The notes under the pieces are model-generated. The model was not told where the DNA came from, searched no databases, and worked only from the letters and a program-made list of their open reading frames with translations. This document shows, piece by piece, positions 17,714 through 26,589 of a stretch of 48,698 nt of DNA; the stretch's first letter is position 1; every line of letters starts with the position of its first letter. The stretch comes from Clostridium frigoris. GTDB taxonomy: Bacteria; Bacillota; Clostridia; Clostridiales; Clostridiaceae. The stretch is taken from assembly GCF_018861865.1 (NCBI RefSeq), contig NZ_JAHLDV010000025.1, positions 1 through 48,698 on the forward strand, written 5' to 3'. The translations under genes and the position numbers were made by a program.

Positions 17714-17900
17714 TTAATTTACTAAAAAATTAATTCTTCTTTTTTCAAGTTCATAGCTTTCAGTTTGTAATGGAATAAAATCAATATCAGATACCTCATG
17801 TTTTATAGTTGCTTCTCCTTGTAGCTTGAAGTGGAGTATCTGCAAGAAATATTTGTTTCTTAGTTGCACTTAATGCCTTTTCAATACTAGTATATATCAT
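17714..17900 (-). pseudogene. Frameshifted small gene remnant
   Basis: A minus-strand frame starts at ATG 17900 and reads MIYTSIEKALSATKKQIFL, then terminates at TGA 17796-17798. A second frame takes over near 17825 and continues as ATIKHEVSDIDFIPLQTESY to TAA 17714-17716. Both halves have protein-like composition, and a one-base shift near AGGAGAAGC (about 17815-17823) would join them into about 62 residues. No ribosome site precedes the ATG. I do not recognise the family. It lies in the 546-base gap upstream of the NlpC gene. Confidence 0.45.
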
Positions 17901-18003
17901 GTTACATATAAAATAGTGACATTTTTTTTTGTAATAATAACAATCTTTATACTATAAGTGCTATAATATTTATATGCGACTTCATAATATTTCCCATGGG
18001 ATT

Positions 18004-18033
18004 TTTTGAGTTATGATTAAATAAGACTCAAAA
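18004..18033 (+). other. Hairpin in the leader of the NlpC/P60 gene
   Basis: TTTTGAGT (18004-18011) pairs with ACTCAAAA (18026-18033). It lies downstream of a TATAAT box (17962-17967) and about 90 bases upstream of the hydrolase start, followed by AAAGGTGGTG without a start codon. This could be a regulatory leader hairpin. I do not recognise a riboswitch class, and specifically see no ydaO-type c-di-AMP core. Confidence 0.3.
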
Positions 18034-18121
18034 TAAAGGTGGTGAATATATAAACTTAACTATCTCATGCTTCGTATTAAAGTGAAATAGAACTATTAAA
18101 TGAACTATTGGAGGCAAACAA

Positions 18122-19300
18122 ATGAAAAAAAGAATAGTTTTTATAGTAATGCTATTGTCTATAGCAAGTTCCCAAATTGCAATTGCCGACACCGGTGTTG
18201 TAAATACAGCATCATTACGCATTAGACAAAAACCTTCACTTTTGTCTAACATTACAGGTTATCTTTTAAAAAACGAAAAAATAACTACTCTCGGAAAATC
18301 TGGAGATTTTTATATAATAAATCATGGTGGAAAAACTGGTTACATAGGTAGCTCATATGTAAATCTAGTAAAAAGCACTCCTGTTTCCACAAAAAAATAT
18401 GGTCAAACAACAGCGACAATATTAAATGTACGATCTGGAGCTGGTTCCACTTATCCCGTGACTGGATCTCTTGCACTCTCAAGTAAAGTTACAATATTGG
18501 GTACCTTAAATGGGTTTTATAAGATAAATTATAATGGAAAAACAAGTTATATAAGTACATTATATGTAAAGGTTACAAGTAGTACAAGTACCCCTACACC
18601 TGCTGCAACACCTATTGTGACCACTGCAGCTAAACCTACTGGTGTTGGAAATATTACAGCATCTGATTTTTTAAATGTAAGAAAAACAGCTTCCTTAGAT
18701 AGTAATTCAACTATTATAGGTTCATTAAAACCAAATCAAAAGATAGATATATATGAAACTCAAAATAATTTCTACAAAATTAAGTATTCTAATCAATGGG
18801 GGTACATATATAAAAAATATGTAAGTGTAATTAATGAAGCATCAAGCAGTGCGGATTACATACCAAATGGTCAACAATCTACTACAGCCACAACTGGAAA
18901 TAATATAGTATCTTATGCTAATACATTTTTGGGTACGCCGTACTTATGGGGCGGTACAAGTCCTGCAACATTAAGCACTACTGGTAAATACATAGGTGGT
19001 GGCTTCGATTGTTCAGGACTTGTTCTTTATGTTTATAAACACTATGGTATAACTTTACCTAGAACAAGTATGGATCAGATAAATGAAGGTACACCTATTA
19101 ATATAGATAATCTCGAAAATGGCGATTTAGTTTTCTTTACAACAAATACTTCTTCACCTAGCGAAGTATCTCATGTTGGAATCTATATTGGAAACAATAA
19201 ATTTATACATTGTCCCAAACCAGGCGATGTTGTAAAAATATCTGAATTAACTGGATATTACAAAGAGAACTTTGTAATAGGTAAAAGAGTAATAAAATAA
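18122..19300 (+). CDS. Secreted SH3-domain / NlpC-P60 cell-wall endopeptidase
   Basis: The 392-residue protein has a Sec signal peptide ending near AIA-DTG (residue 23). Three bacterial SH3 domains (about 23-85, 93-152 and 175-237), each with the LNVR/LRIR and GYI/SYI cores, bind peptidoglycan. A Thr/Pro/Ala linker follows domain 2. The C-terminal NlpC/P60 domain (about 258-392) has catalytic Cys in GFDCSGLV and His in SEVSHVGIYIG, with a further polar position near IHCPKPG; the family cleaves D-gamma-Glu-diaminopimelate bonds. GGAGG lies before ATG. Role: wall turnover or daughter-cell separation. Confidence 0.93.
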   Translation: MKKRIVFIVMLLSIASSQIAIADTGVVNTASLRIRQKPSLLSNITGYLLKNEKITTLGKSGDFYIINHGGKTGYIGSSYVNLVKSTPVSTKKYGQTTATILNVRSGAGSTYPVTGSLALSSKVTILGTLNGFYKINYNGKTSYISTLYVKVTSSTSTPTPAATPIVTTAAKPTGVGNITASDFLNVRKTASLDSNSTIIGSLKPNQKIDIYETQNNFYKIKYSNQWGYIYKKYVSVINEASSSADYIPNGQQSTTATTGNNIVSYANTFLGTPYLWGGTSPATLSTTGKYIGGGFDCSGLVLYVYKHYGITLPRTSMDQINEGTPINIDNLENGDLVFFTTNTSSPSEVSHVGIYIGNNKFIHCPKPGDVVKISELTGYYKENFVIGKRVIK

Positions 19301-19319
19301 AAATATATTTTAACATAAT

Positions 19320-19353
19320 GAAAGCTTGTAAAATTTAAATTTTACAAGCTTTC
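19320..19353. terminator. Bidirectional terminator between convergent wall genes
   Basis: A perfect 17-bp palindrome (19320-19336 with 19337-19353, GAAAGCTTGTAAAATTT) separates the NlpC/P60 and LD-carboxypeptidase genes, which end 20 and 4 bases from it. T-rich sequence lies on both flanks. Confidence 0.8.
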
Positions 19354-19356
19354 AAA

Positions 19357-20274
19357 TTATTCTACCACAGCATCCAACACATTTATAATTCCACTCTTCG
19401 CATTCATCCTTACCCTGGCTCCAATCGGAACTGTAAGTTTAGGGTAATCATGACCTGAACAAAATCCTGAAAACATAGGCATGTCTAAATTGTATAATCT
19501 ATCCTCAAGAACTTCTTCTAGTGTAAGACTTCTTTCATAATGAGGTAAATCGCAATCTTTAAATTGGCCCAAAATAATTCCCTTACATTGTTGAAGTTTT
19601 TTTGATAATAGTAGTTGTGTTAGTATTCTATCAACTCTATAAGGTGCCTCACTAACTTCTTCTATAAAAAGTATTTTATCTTTCATATCAATTTCATAGG
19701 GAGTCCCAAGTGAATTACATATTAATCCCAAATTACCACCTATAAGATTACCCTCAACTATACCCGGATTTATGCATACTGTCTTAAACTCATCTGGATT
19801 TTTAATAGTATATAGTTTATTCCCTTCCATAAATGTAAACATAAAGCTTTTTAATGTGACCACATCTTCTAAATTAGAAGTACCCATTGGACTATGAAAG
19901 GTTGTTAAGCCACATTTCTCATAAAAAATATTTAGAAAAACTGTTATATCGCTAAAACCTGCAAATATCTTCGGATTTTTCTTTATTATATCATAATCCA
20001 AATATGGCAGTATTCTACTTGAGCCATACCCACCCCTAACGCAAAGTATCATGTCTACTTCTTTATCTTTAAACATTTCCATAACATCGGATGCTCTGTC
20101 TTTGTCTTTGCCAGCAAGATAACCCCATTTATCATATAAATGTTTCCCTTCTAATACATTAAAACCTAGATTTTTCAGCAATAATATTGCCTTTTTTATT
20201 GCTTTTATATTTTCAGGACTTGCAGGGGAAATTAGTCCAATAGTATCTCCGAACCTTAGCCTTTTCCCAATCAT
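19357..20274 (-). CDS. ldcA: LD-carboxypeptidase (peptidase family S66)
   Basis: LD-carboxypeptidases cleave the L,D bond before the terminal D-Ala of tetrapeptides during peptidoglycan recycling; related S66 proteins cleave microcin C7. The 305-residue protein shows VRGGYGSSRILPYLDY, the nucleophile Ser in AGFSDIT, the Glu region FIEEVSEAPYRVDR and the His in GHDYPKLTVPIG, so the Ser-Glu-His triad is intact. Start ATG 20274 is preferred over the GTG three codons upstream because GGAGGGGG is better spaced. It faces the NlpC/P60 gene, and both act on the same peptide stems. Confidence 0.9.
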   Translation of the reverse strand: MIGKRLRFGDTIGLISPASPENIKAIKKAILLLKNLGFNVLEGKHLYDKWGYLAGKDKDRASDVMEMFKDKEVDMILCVRGGYGSSRILPYLDYDIIKKNPKIFAGFSDITVFLNIFYEKCGLTTFHSPMGTSNLEDVVTLKSFMFTFMEGNKLYTIKNPDEFKTVCINPGIVEGNLIGGNLGLICNSLGTPYEIDMKDKILFIEEVSEAPYRVDRILTQLLLSKKLQQCKGIILGQFKDCDLPHYERSLTLEEVLEDRLYNLDMPMFSGFCSGHDYPKLTVPIGARVRMNAKSGIINVLDAVVE

Positions 20275-20337
20275 CGTTAGCACCCCCTCCGATTAATTTA
20301 AAATATCAAATAATTAAAAAGCTTATTATATTAATGT

Positions 20338-20616
20338 CTACAAATCTTCCCAATAAATTTTTTCTTCTTTATCATCCATAACAGCTGATTTATCAAACAA
20401 TTTAATCATTACAATTGCAAATATAAACCCAATAATTCCTCCGCAAACTCTAGAAATTTGAATAGGAGCTCCAATAAATTTTCCTATATGTTGCCCTAAA
20501 ACTACTCCAAAAATCACAATTATTATTGGAAAAACAAAAATCATAAATGAAGCCAATAACATATTAGTCTTTTTTTCTTTCAATTCACCTTTTTCTTTAG
20601 ATTGATCTATTTTCAT
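20338..20616 (-). CDS. RseC-like membrane protein lacking the cysteine domain
   Basis: This 92-residue protein aligns by eye with the C-terminal half of the RseC protein at 6666-7085: KTNMLLASFMIFVFPIIIV corresponds to DTNMLMAAFVVYIVPLVLI, followed by the same GVVLGQHIG / GVIVGQVIA pattern and a second helix with GGIIGFI / GGIIAFI. It has two membrane helices, but the N-terminal domain with the CxxCGxC motif is replaced by about 16 charged residues. A GAGGAG ribosome site and the conserved transmembrane pair suggest it is expressed. Function is unknown; it could modulate RseC or be a degenerate paralogue. Confidence 0.75.
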   Translation of the reverse strand: MKIDQSKEKGELKEKKTNMLLASFMIFVFPIIIVIFGVVLGQHIGKFIGAPIQISRVCGGIIGFIFAIVMIKLFDKSAVMDDKEEKIYWEDL

Positions 20617-20737
20617 ATTACTCTCCTCTCAAACAAAAACTTATTCTAATAAAATTAAAACTTAGCTTAATTATTTTCTTTTTATACGCTTAAGCAACTA
20701 TAATTATATATTATATAGATATGAAAGACAATAATAT

Positions 20738-20785
20738 AAATATAATAGCCTACATCTTAATATTAAGATATAAGCTATTATATTT
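20738..20785 (-). terminator. Hairpin downstream of ilvD
   Basis: The outer arms AAATATAATAGC (20738-20749) and GCTATTATATTT (20774-20785) enclose the palindrome ATCTTAATATTAAGAT (20754-20769). It lies about 40 bases after the ilvD stop and is a likely, though AT-rich, terminator for that gene. Confidence 0.55.
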
Positions 20786-20789
20786 ATAA

Positions 20790-20825
20790 TTTTTAATTTA
20801 ATACAAATTTTTAATTTAATACAAA
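20790..20825. repeat. Two tandem copies of an 18-bp unit
   Basis: TTTTTAATTTAATACAAA occurs twice in perfect tandem (20790-20807 and 20808-20825), ending one base before the ilvD stop codon. It looks like a local slippage duplication in the 3' untranslated region. Confidence 0.8.
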
Positions 20826-20826
20826 T

Positions 20827-22497
20827 TTAAAATTTAGGAATTTCTAATATAGCACCTTTATTCCCTGATGACACTAACGCAGCATACCTAGCAAGATAAC
20901 CCGTTGTAATACTGGGTTTTCTTGGTTTCCAGTTTATTCTTCTTATTTTAAGCTCTTCGTCAGTTACTTTAAAATTAATTGAATTAGCATTAATATCTAT
21001 TGATATAATATCACCCTCATGAATTAGAGCAATATTTCCGCCAACTGCAGCTTCTGGAGAAACGTGTCCAATTGCGGCTCCCCTAGTTGCACCACTAAAT
21101 CGTCCATCCGTTATAAGAGCTACGCTATTGCCGAGCCCTCGTCCCATAATTGCAGATGTTGGATTAAGCATCTCTCTCATACCAGGTCCACCCTTAGGAC
21201 CTTCATATCGAATTACAATAACATCTCCAGGAATAATCTTATCTGAATTGATAGCACTTAATGCATCCTCTTCACAATCAAAGACTCTTGCTGGTCCTTC
21301 ATGTTTTAACATTTCAGTTGATACTGCAGACCGTTTTACAACACATGAATCTGGAGCAAGGTTACCTTTAAGTACAGCAATTCCACCAGTAGCACTATAA
21401 GGATTTGTAATTGTACGAATAACCTGCGTATCTTTTATTACACATCCTTTAATATTTTCTGCAACAGTTTTACCTGTACATGTTATCAAATTCGTATTTA
21501 GTAAATTTAATTTATTTATCTCATTCATAACAGCATAAACTCCACCTGCCTCATTTAAATCCTCAACATATGTATGTCCTGCTGGGGCAAGGTGACAAAG
21601 ATTAGGCGTCTTATCGCTAATATCATTAGCCATATCAACATTTAAATCTATACCTACTTCATGAGCAATTGCTGGCAGATGAAGCATGCTATTTGTACTA
21701 CATCCAAGTGCCATATCCATAGTTAGAGCATTTTTAAATGCACCTTCTGTCATAATATCTCTCGGCCTTATATTTTTGCCCAGCAGTTCCATAATTTTCA
21801 TTCCAGCGTGTTTTGCAAGCCTAATTCGCTCAGAATAAACCGCTGGGATAGTTCCATTTCCACCAAGTCCCATTCCAAGAACTTCAGTTAAACAATTCAT
21901 ACTATTTGCAGTATACATACCAGAACAAGAACCACAGGTTGGACAACACTTATTCTCAAATTCTTCTAACTTTTCCTCAGTAATTTTACCAACATTAAAC
22001 TCACCAACCGCCTCAGATATGCTTGAAAAACTTGTTTTACATCCATCAATTTTACCTGCAAGCATAGGTCCACCACTTACAAAAATAGTTGGCACATTAA
22101 CTCTTGCTGCTGCCATTAAAAGTCCTGGTACATTTTTATCACAATTTGGCACCATTACTAGTGCATCAAAAGCATGAGCCATAGCCATTGCCTCTGTTGA
22201 ATCAGCAATTAAATCTCTTGTAGCTAGTGAATACTTCATACCTTGATGACCCATTGCAATTCCATCACATACTGCAATTGCAGGGAAAACTATTGGAGTA
22301 CCACCTTTCATTGCTATACCAATTTTCACAGCCTCTACAATTTTATCTAAATTCATATGACCTGGTACAATATCATTTTTTGAACTAACGATACCTATAA
22401 GAGGCCTTTCCATTTCTTCTTTTGTAAAACCTAAAGCATTAAATAGTGCGCGTTGAGGTGCTCTGCTTGTTCCCTTTGTTACTACATCACTTCTCAT
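20827..22497 (-). CDS. ilvD: Dihydroxy-acid dehydratase
   Basis: IlvD dehydrates 2,3-dihydroxy acids to 2-keto acids in valine, isoleucine and pantothenate synthesis, using an Fe-S cluster. The 556-residue protein has [36 protein letters not shown] and the C-terminal [19 protein letters not shown] block. The start is ATG 22497, following AAAGGTGG; a longer upstream frame has no ribosome site and would cross the promoter. It stands alone, away from other ilv genes, next to a FadR-type GntR regulator. The IlvD/Edd superfamily also includes sugar-acid dehydratases, so the substrate could be a sugar acid, but the motifs favour IlvD. Confidence 0.88.
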   Translation of the reverse strand: MRSDVVTKGTSRAPQRALFNALGFTKEEMERPLIGIVSSKNDIVPGHMNLDKIVEAVKIGIAMKGGTPIVFPAIAVCDGIAMGHQGMKYSLATRDLIADSTEAMAMAHAFDALVMVPNCDKNVPGLLMAAARVNVPTIFVSGGPMLAGKIDGCKTSFSSISEAVGEFNVGKITEEKLEEFENKCCPTCGSCSGMYTANSMNCLTEVLGMGLGGNGTIPAVYSERIRLAKHAGMKIMELLGKNIRPRDIMTEGAFKNALTMDMALGCSTNSMLHLPAIAHEVGIDLNVDMANDISDKTPNLCHLAPAGHTYVEDLNEAGGVYAVMNEINKLNLLNTNLITCTGKTVAENIKGCVIKDTQVIRTITNPYSATGGIAVLKGNLAPDSCVVKRSAVSTEMLKHEGPARVFDCEEDALSAINSDKIIPGDVIVIRYEGPKGGPGMREMLNPTSAIMGRGLGNSVALITDGRFSGATRGAAIGHVSPEAAVGGNIALIHEGDIISIDINANSINFKVTDEELKIRRINWKPRKPSITTGYLARYAALVSSGNKGAILEIPKF

Positions 22498-22530
22498 AAC
22501 ATTACCACCTTTATAAATTATAGTCTCTAG

Positions 22531-22571
22531 TTGTATGTTTTTATTGTATGTTGTATGATGTCTGTTGTCAA
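22531..22571 (-). promoter_or_regulatory. ilvD promoter overlapped by TTGTATG repeats
   Basis: On the minus strand TTGACA (22566-22571), a 17-base spacer and TACAAT (22543-22548) form a near-consensus sigma-A promoter. Three direct copies of TTGTATG (plus strand 22531-22537, 22544-22550 and 22551-22557) cover the -10 and spacer. They are candidate binding sites for the adjacent GntR protein, although classic FadR-type sites are palindromic. Confidence 0.6.
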
Positions 22572-22637
22572 TGATGTAATATACTTTTATAAAAAAATAA
22601 ATGCCAACTCTTATACAATAAAGAACTGACATTTGTT

Positions 22638-23324
22638 TTATTCATTACTTATTCCAAGTCCCCTCATAGCGCGTAAAATATGAAGTTTCATTGCTGTTTT
22701 TGCACCTTCCGCGTCCCTGGCCTCTAAAAACTCCATAATCATATGATGATCACTTAGCGTATCGCAAATTATCATTTCATTTTCATAGGATAAAATGACG
22801 CCCTTATCAATTGCCTTGTAAAGTATCGGCATTAACTTATTCATAAACTCATTATGCGTTGCCTTTGCAATGGATTTATGAAAAGCTTGCTCAGTCTCGG
22901 TACGGTCTAGCTTATTTAAAATTTTCTCTTCCTCTAATCTACCATAATATAATATCCTTGCTAGCTCTTTTTCAGTTGCCCTTTTTGCCGCATAATAAGC
23001 AGTTTGAGGCTCAAAAATCAATCTCATTTCATACAAATCTTTAACATTCATCTTAATTGTAGAAAATTCTTCTAATCCAAAATTTCCATTAAGTTTCTCA
23101 TGATTTGTCACATATGTTCCTTTGCCTCTCTTAATTTCAAGTATATTGTGAGTTACTAAAATACGAATGCTTTCGCGAAGTGTAGTCCTACTTACTCCTA
23201 ACTGCTTGGATAATTCATTTTCATTTGGTAATTTTTCTCCAATAACAAACTTTTTATCTATAGTAATCATTGCAAGGATATCATCAGCAACACTTTGGGA
23301 TAAATTTTTTTCTTTCCTTGGCAT
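22638..23324 (-). CDS. GntR-family regulator, FadR subfamily
   Basis: The 228-residue protein has an N-terminal winged HTH (about 8-72: [29 protein letters not shown] with the KRGKGTYV wing) and a C-terminal all-helical FCD ligand-binding domain (about 95-220) with the expected acidic and His metal-site pattern ([38 protein letters not shown]). FCD regulators sense carboxylic acids and sugar acids. It lies between the leucine-rich-repeat gene (33 bases upstream, no terminator) and ilvD. It probably controls ilvD through the promoter region at 22531-22571. Confidence 0.9.
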   Translation of the reverse strand: MPRKEKNLSQSVADDILAMITIDKKFVIGEKLPNENELSKQLGVSRTTLRESIRILVTHNILEIKRGKGTYVTNHEKLNGNFGLEEFSTIKMNVKDLYEMRLIFEPQTAYYAAKRATEKELARILYYGRLEEEKILNKLDRTETEQAFHKSIAKATHNEFMNKLMPILYKAIDKGVILSYENEMIICDTLSDHHMIMEFLEARDAEGAKTAMKLHILRAMRGLGISNE

Positions 23325-23357
23325 AAGATAACCTTCCTCTCTATTAAAACTTTCTTC

Positions 23358-24740
23358 TTATTTACTCTCCCATTTAGGCAAGGCATTTTGTAGTGATTGC
23401 ATATCTTTAACATCAATTTGATTCATATTGACATTTAAATCAGTTAGGTTAGTCAATCCTTTTAAAGGATTTATATTAGTAATTTGATTATTACTTAAAT
23501 TTAATGAAGTCAAATTAGTCAACTTCTCAATCCCTGAAAGATTTGTGATATGTTTATCTTGTGCATCTTGCAAACTTGTTATCTTATCAACATCAGACTT
23601 TAAAATATCTCCAGTAGGTAGTTGTATAGCATTTCTTATTAGTATTTCTAAATTTTGATCAGCAAATGTAATAACTGTGTTATCTTCAACCTGATTGCTG
23701 ACACTTATTATATTTTGTTTAGGAGTAATAACTGTATTAACATCACCAGGCATTTCTAAATCTTTATAATTAGTATTTCCTGCAGAATAATCTTTTATTT
23801 TATTAGTGTCTAAATATAAATCAGTCAGTTTAGTCAATTCCTTCACAGGCTCTATATCGTTCATTTTATTTGCTGTTAAATTCAAACTAGTCAATTTAGT
23901 AAGTCCTTTTAAAGGTTCTATATCGCTCATATTATTCGCAGCTAAATTCAAACTAGTCAAATTAGTAAGTTCCTTTAAAGGTTGTATATCAATCATCTTA
24001 TTAGTAGCTAAATTCAAATCGGTTAAGTTAGCTAATCCCTTTAAAGATTCTATGTTACTCATTTGATTTACAGCTAAATTCAAATTAATCAATTTAACAA
24101 GTCCTTTTAAAGGTTCTATGTTACTCATTTGGTTATCAGCCAAATTCAAATTAGTCAATTCAGTAAGTCTCTTTAAAGGCTCTATGTTACTCATTTTGTT
24201 CGCTGCTAAACTTAAATCAGTCAATTTAGTAAGCCTCTTTAAAGGTTCTATATTACGCATCAAGTTAGTATCCAGATTCAGATGAGTCAGTTTAATAAGC
24301 CCTATCAATGGTTCTATGTTATTGATTTTATTAGATGCTAAATTCAAATCAGTCAAATCTGTTAATCCATTCAAAGGTTTTAAATTACTAATTTGGTTGT
24401 TACTTAAATTTAGACAAACTAAACTAGTAAGATTTTCTATCCCTGAAAGATTCTTAATATGTTTACCTTTAGTATTTTGAAGGTTTGTTATCTTATCAAC
24501 ATCATCCCTTAAAATATCACCAGTAGGTGACTGTATATGCTCTCTTATTGTTTTTTCCAGGTTTTTATCTGGAAATGTAATCACCGTACTCTCTGTTAAC
24601 TTTGTACTTACCAGTGTTCGTTTAAAGTTACTATTTAAGGATGAATTTTTTGCAAATTTATAGCCACCCACACTAAAAACAACTAATAAAAACAAAAAAA
24701 TGCTTATCCACTTAACTTTAATATACTGCATATCTATCAT
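23358..24740 (-). CDS. Leucine-rich-repeat surface protein with duplicated module
   Basis: The 460-residue protein has an N-terminal membrane anchor or uncleaved signal (about 11-29). Next comes a cap module (FPDKNLEKTIREHIQSPTGD... to ...NLSGIENLTSL), ten 22-residue leucine-rich repeats of the internalin type (LTDLNLASNKINNIEPLxGL), a linker near residue 335, a second copy of the cap module (FADQNLEILIRNAIQLPTGD...) and two more repeats. No LPxTG motif or C-terminal anchor is visible, so it is probably held by the N-terminal helix. Such proteins mediate protein binding at the cell surface; the ligand is unknown. The repeats give 66-bp periodicity at about 23800-24420. Confidence 0.85.
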   Translation of the reverse strand: MIDMQYIKVKWISIFLFLLVVFSVGGYKFAKNSSLNSNFKRTLVSTKLTESTVITFPDKNLEKTIREHIQSPTGDILRDDVDKITNLQNTKGKHIKNLSGIENLTSLVCLNLSNNQISNLKPLNGLTDLTDLNLASNKINNIEPLIGLIKLTHLNLDTNLMRNIEPLKRLTKLTDLSLAANKMSNIEPLKRLTELTNLNLADNQMSNIEPLKGLVKLINLNLAVNQMSNIESLKGLANLTDLNLATNKMIDIQPLKELTNLTSLNLAANNMSDIEPLKGLTKLTSLNLTANKMNDIEPVKELTKLTDLYLDTNKIKDYSAGNTNYKDLEMPGDVNTVITPKQNIISVSNQVEDNTVITFADQNLEILIRNAIQLPTGDILKSDVDKITSLQDAQDKHITNLSGIEKLTNLTSLNLSNNQITNINPLKGLTNLTDLNVNMNQIDVKDMQSLQNALPKWESK

Positions 24741-24933
24741 TTTTATAATCCCCCATTTGTAATAGTAATTAAACTACATTGTATATTGTATTTATAATAA
24801 AACTTTAACAATTGAGGGCCTTATGTCATTCATTTTGTTCTAATGCTCCAAAAAATTTCAAATACTTCCCCTGTATCTTAGTTTTTTAATAAATAAGCAT
24901 TGTACATTTTGTATTTATAGATTTATTTTTGGG

Positions 24934-26391
24934 TTATAAATAAACATCTGAAAGTTCCACACGTATATTCTCATTATCACTTTTTCCGTTACTACTATAT
25001 AACATATTCTCTTTGATCGCCTTCCCAGCTGGAAGTTCAACTATAAATTTACTTCCTTTTCCAAATTCACTTTCAGCATATATAATGCCTCCATGTAATT
25101 CTACAATCGATTTAACTAAACTTAAACCAATACCTGTACCTTCTGAATTTCTTGATAATGATTTATCTACTTGTTTAAATCTATCAAAAATCATATTCAA
25201 GTTTTCTTTTTCAATTCCAATGCCGTTATCTTTCACTGAAATTTGGAAATATTTATCTTTATCCTTAAACTCCACAAATATTTCATCACCTTCATTGGAA
25301 AATTTTATTGCATTTGATATAAGATTTAATAATATTCTTTGTATCATTTCAGGATCGCATGCAACAATTTTTTCCTCAGTATCGGTATCAAAAATAATAT
25401 GTATGCCTTTAATATCCGTAATATTAGTTACAGACATTACTATTTCTTCTACAACCTCAACAATGTTCTTATTTGATAAATTCAATTGGAAGAATCCTGC
25501 TTGGATTTTTGATGAATCGACTATATTATTTATAAGTTTAGATAACCTATATGAATTTAATTTCATTGAGTCAAGATATTTAATAATAGTTTCTCTGCGC
25601 TCATCTAATGAACCATTATCACAATACATTTGAAATAATTGTATAGCTGAAAAGATTACATTTAGTGGTGTTTTAAGTTCATGAGAAATATTTGCAATAA
25701 ACTCTTCATGTGAAATAAGCAATTTATTCAATTCTTTATTCACTTCATTTTTTTTCTTAACTTCCTCGTACATAAAATTTGAAATGTACTTAATAAATAT
25801 AATATTACCTATAATAAGTACAAAGCCCAAGATGGTCAATAAACATCGCTGAATTACTTGAGTATTTGCGACCTTATTGCGCGAGCTATTTACCTCTAAA
25901 TCAATTTGACTTATTAGTATATTATCAGTAACCTTAAAATTATCAACTAACTTTTTGCCTTGATTTAAGTTTTGTTTTGCCTGCGCTAATTTCCCATCAT
26001 TAACCAATTCTATTTGTTGTTTATAAAACTTTTGAATAGATTTCATCTGTTGGCTAAGTTGATTTGTAATATCAACACCTAGCGCTGTATCCTTCAAATT
26101 ATCTAAGGAATTATAATATCCTTGTACTTGTTTATTCCCTAAATAATAGGGTTCTAAAAATTCTTTGTTTTCTGAAATTATATAAGCCCGAATGCCTGAT
26201 TCTTGATTAATAAGTGACGTTAGAATTTCCGTTGAAAATATTTTTGCCGGAATTATTTTTTTAATAATAAAATCAGATTCCCTACACACTTTATTCATAC
26301 TATAAATGCTAAATAATATTATAATTAACGATAAACAAGCAATTGAAAAATACCCTAAAACTGTAGTTCGTCTACTTCTACTCCTACCCAT
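24934..26391 (-). CDS. Membrane sensor histidine kinase with CHASE3-like domain
   Basis: The 485-residue kinase has a first membrane helix (about 10-30), an extracytoplasmic four-helix CHASE3-type sensor (about 38-180, with the typical NQESGIRAYIISENKEFLEPY), a second helix (about 185-205), a HisKA domain with the phospho-accepting His in ISHELKTPLN (about 240), and a HATPase_c domain with N box NLISNAIKFS, G1 DNGIGIE, F box FDRFKQ and G2 GTGIGLSLV. All catalytic motifs are intact. No response regulator lies beside it, so it is an orphan kinase whose partner is elsewhere. Confidence 0.9.
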   Translation of the reverse strand: MGRSRSRRTTVLGYFSIACLSLIIILFSIYSMNKVCRESDFIIKKIIPAKIFSTEILTSLINQESGIRAYIISENKEFLEPYYLGNKQVQGYYNSLDNLKDTALGVDITNQLSQQMKSIQKFYKQQIELVNDGKLAQAKQNLNQGKKLVDNFKVTDNILISQIDLEVNSSRNKVANTQVIQRCLLTILGFVLIIGNIIFIKYISNFMYEEVKKKNEVNKELNKLLISHEEFIANISHELKTPLNVIFSAIQLFQMYCDNGSLDERRETIIKYLDSMKLNSYRLSKLINNIVDSSKIQAGFFQLNLSNKNIVEVVEEIVMSVTNITDIKGIHIIFDTDTEEKIVACDPEMIQRILLNLISNAIKFSNEGDEIFVEFKDKDKYFQISVKDNGIGIEKENLNMIFDRFKQVDKSLSRNSEGTGIGLSLVKSIVELHGGIIYAESEFGKGSKFIVELPAGKAIKENMLYSSNGKSDNENIRVELSDVYL

Positions 26392-26589
26392 AATAAATAT
26401 CCTCGTTTCAAAAATAACTTTTACTACTGTAAATTAAATATTACATATTTCAGTAACATATTACCACATTTTCTTACAAATTACTACATATCGCTTATTC
26501 TAAAACGAGATTGTTATTTTGTTTTTGGTAAGAAATAAAAGTTATCTAATTCTCAGCATTGTTTTATGTATGTCCTATACTTACGAATT

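Noticed and set aside
18028-18252. Minus-strand frame opposite the start of the NlpC/P60 gene
   Set aside because: Antisense to the signal peptide and first SH3 domain of a clear secreted hydrolase, with no ribosome site.
22498-22632. Forty-five-codon N-terminal extension of IlvD
   Set aside because: It has no ribosome site, crosses the promoter at 22543-22571, and IlvD proteins start at MRSDVVTKG.
23800-24420. Regular 66-bp repeats resembling a repeat array
   Set aside because: They are in-frame codons for 22-residue leucine-rich repeats, without conserved spacers, so not a CRISPR array.
25013-25633. 206-codon plus-strand frame opposite the histidine kinase gene
   Set aside because: It is the antisense of a well-supported kinase with all catalytic motifs, and has no ribosome site or family resemblance.
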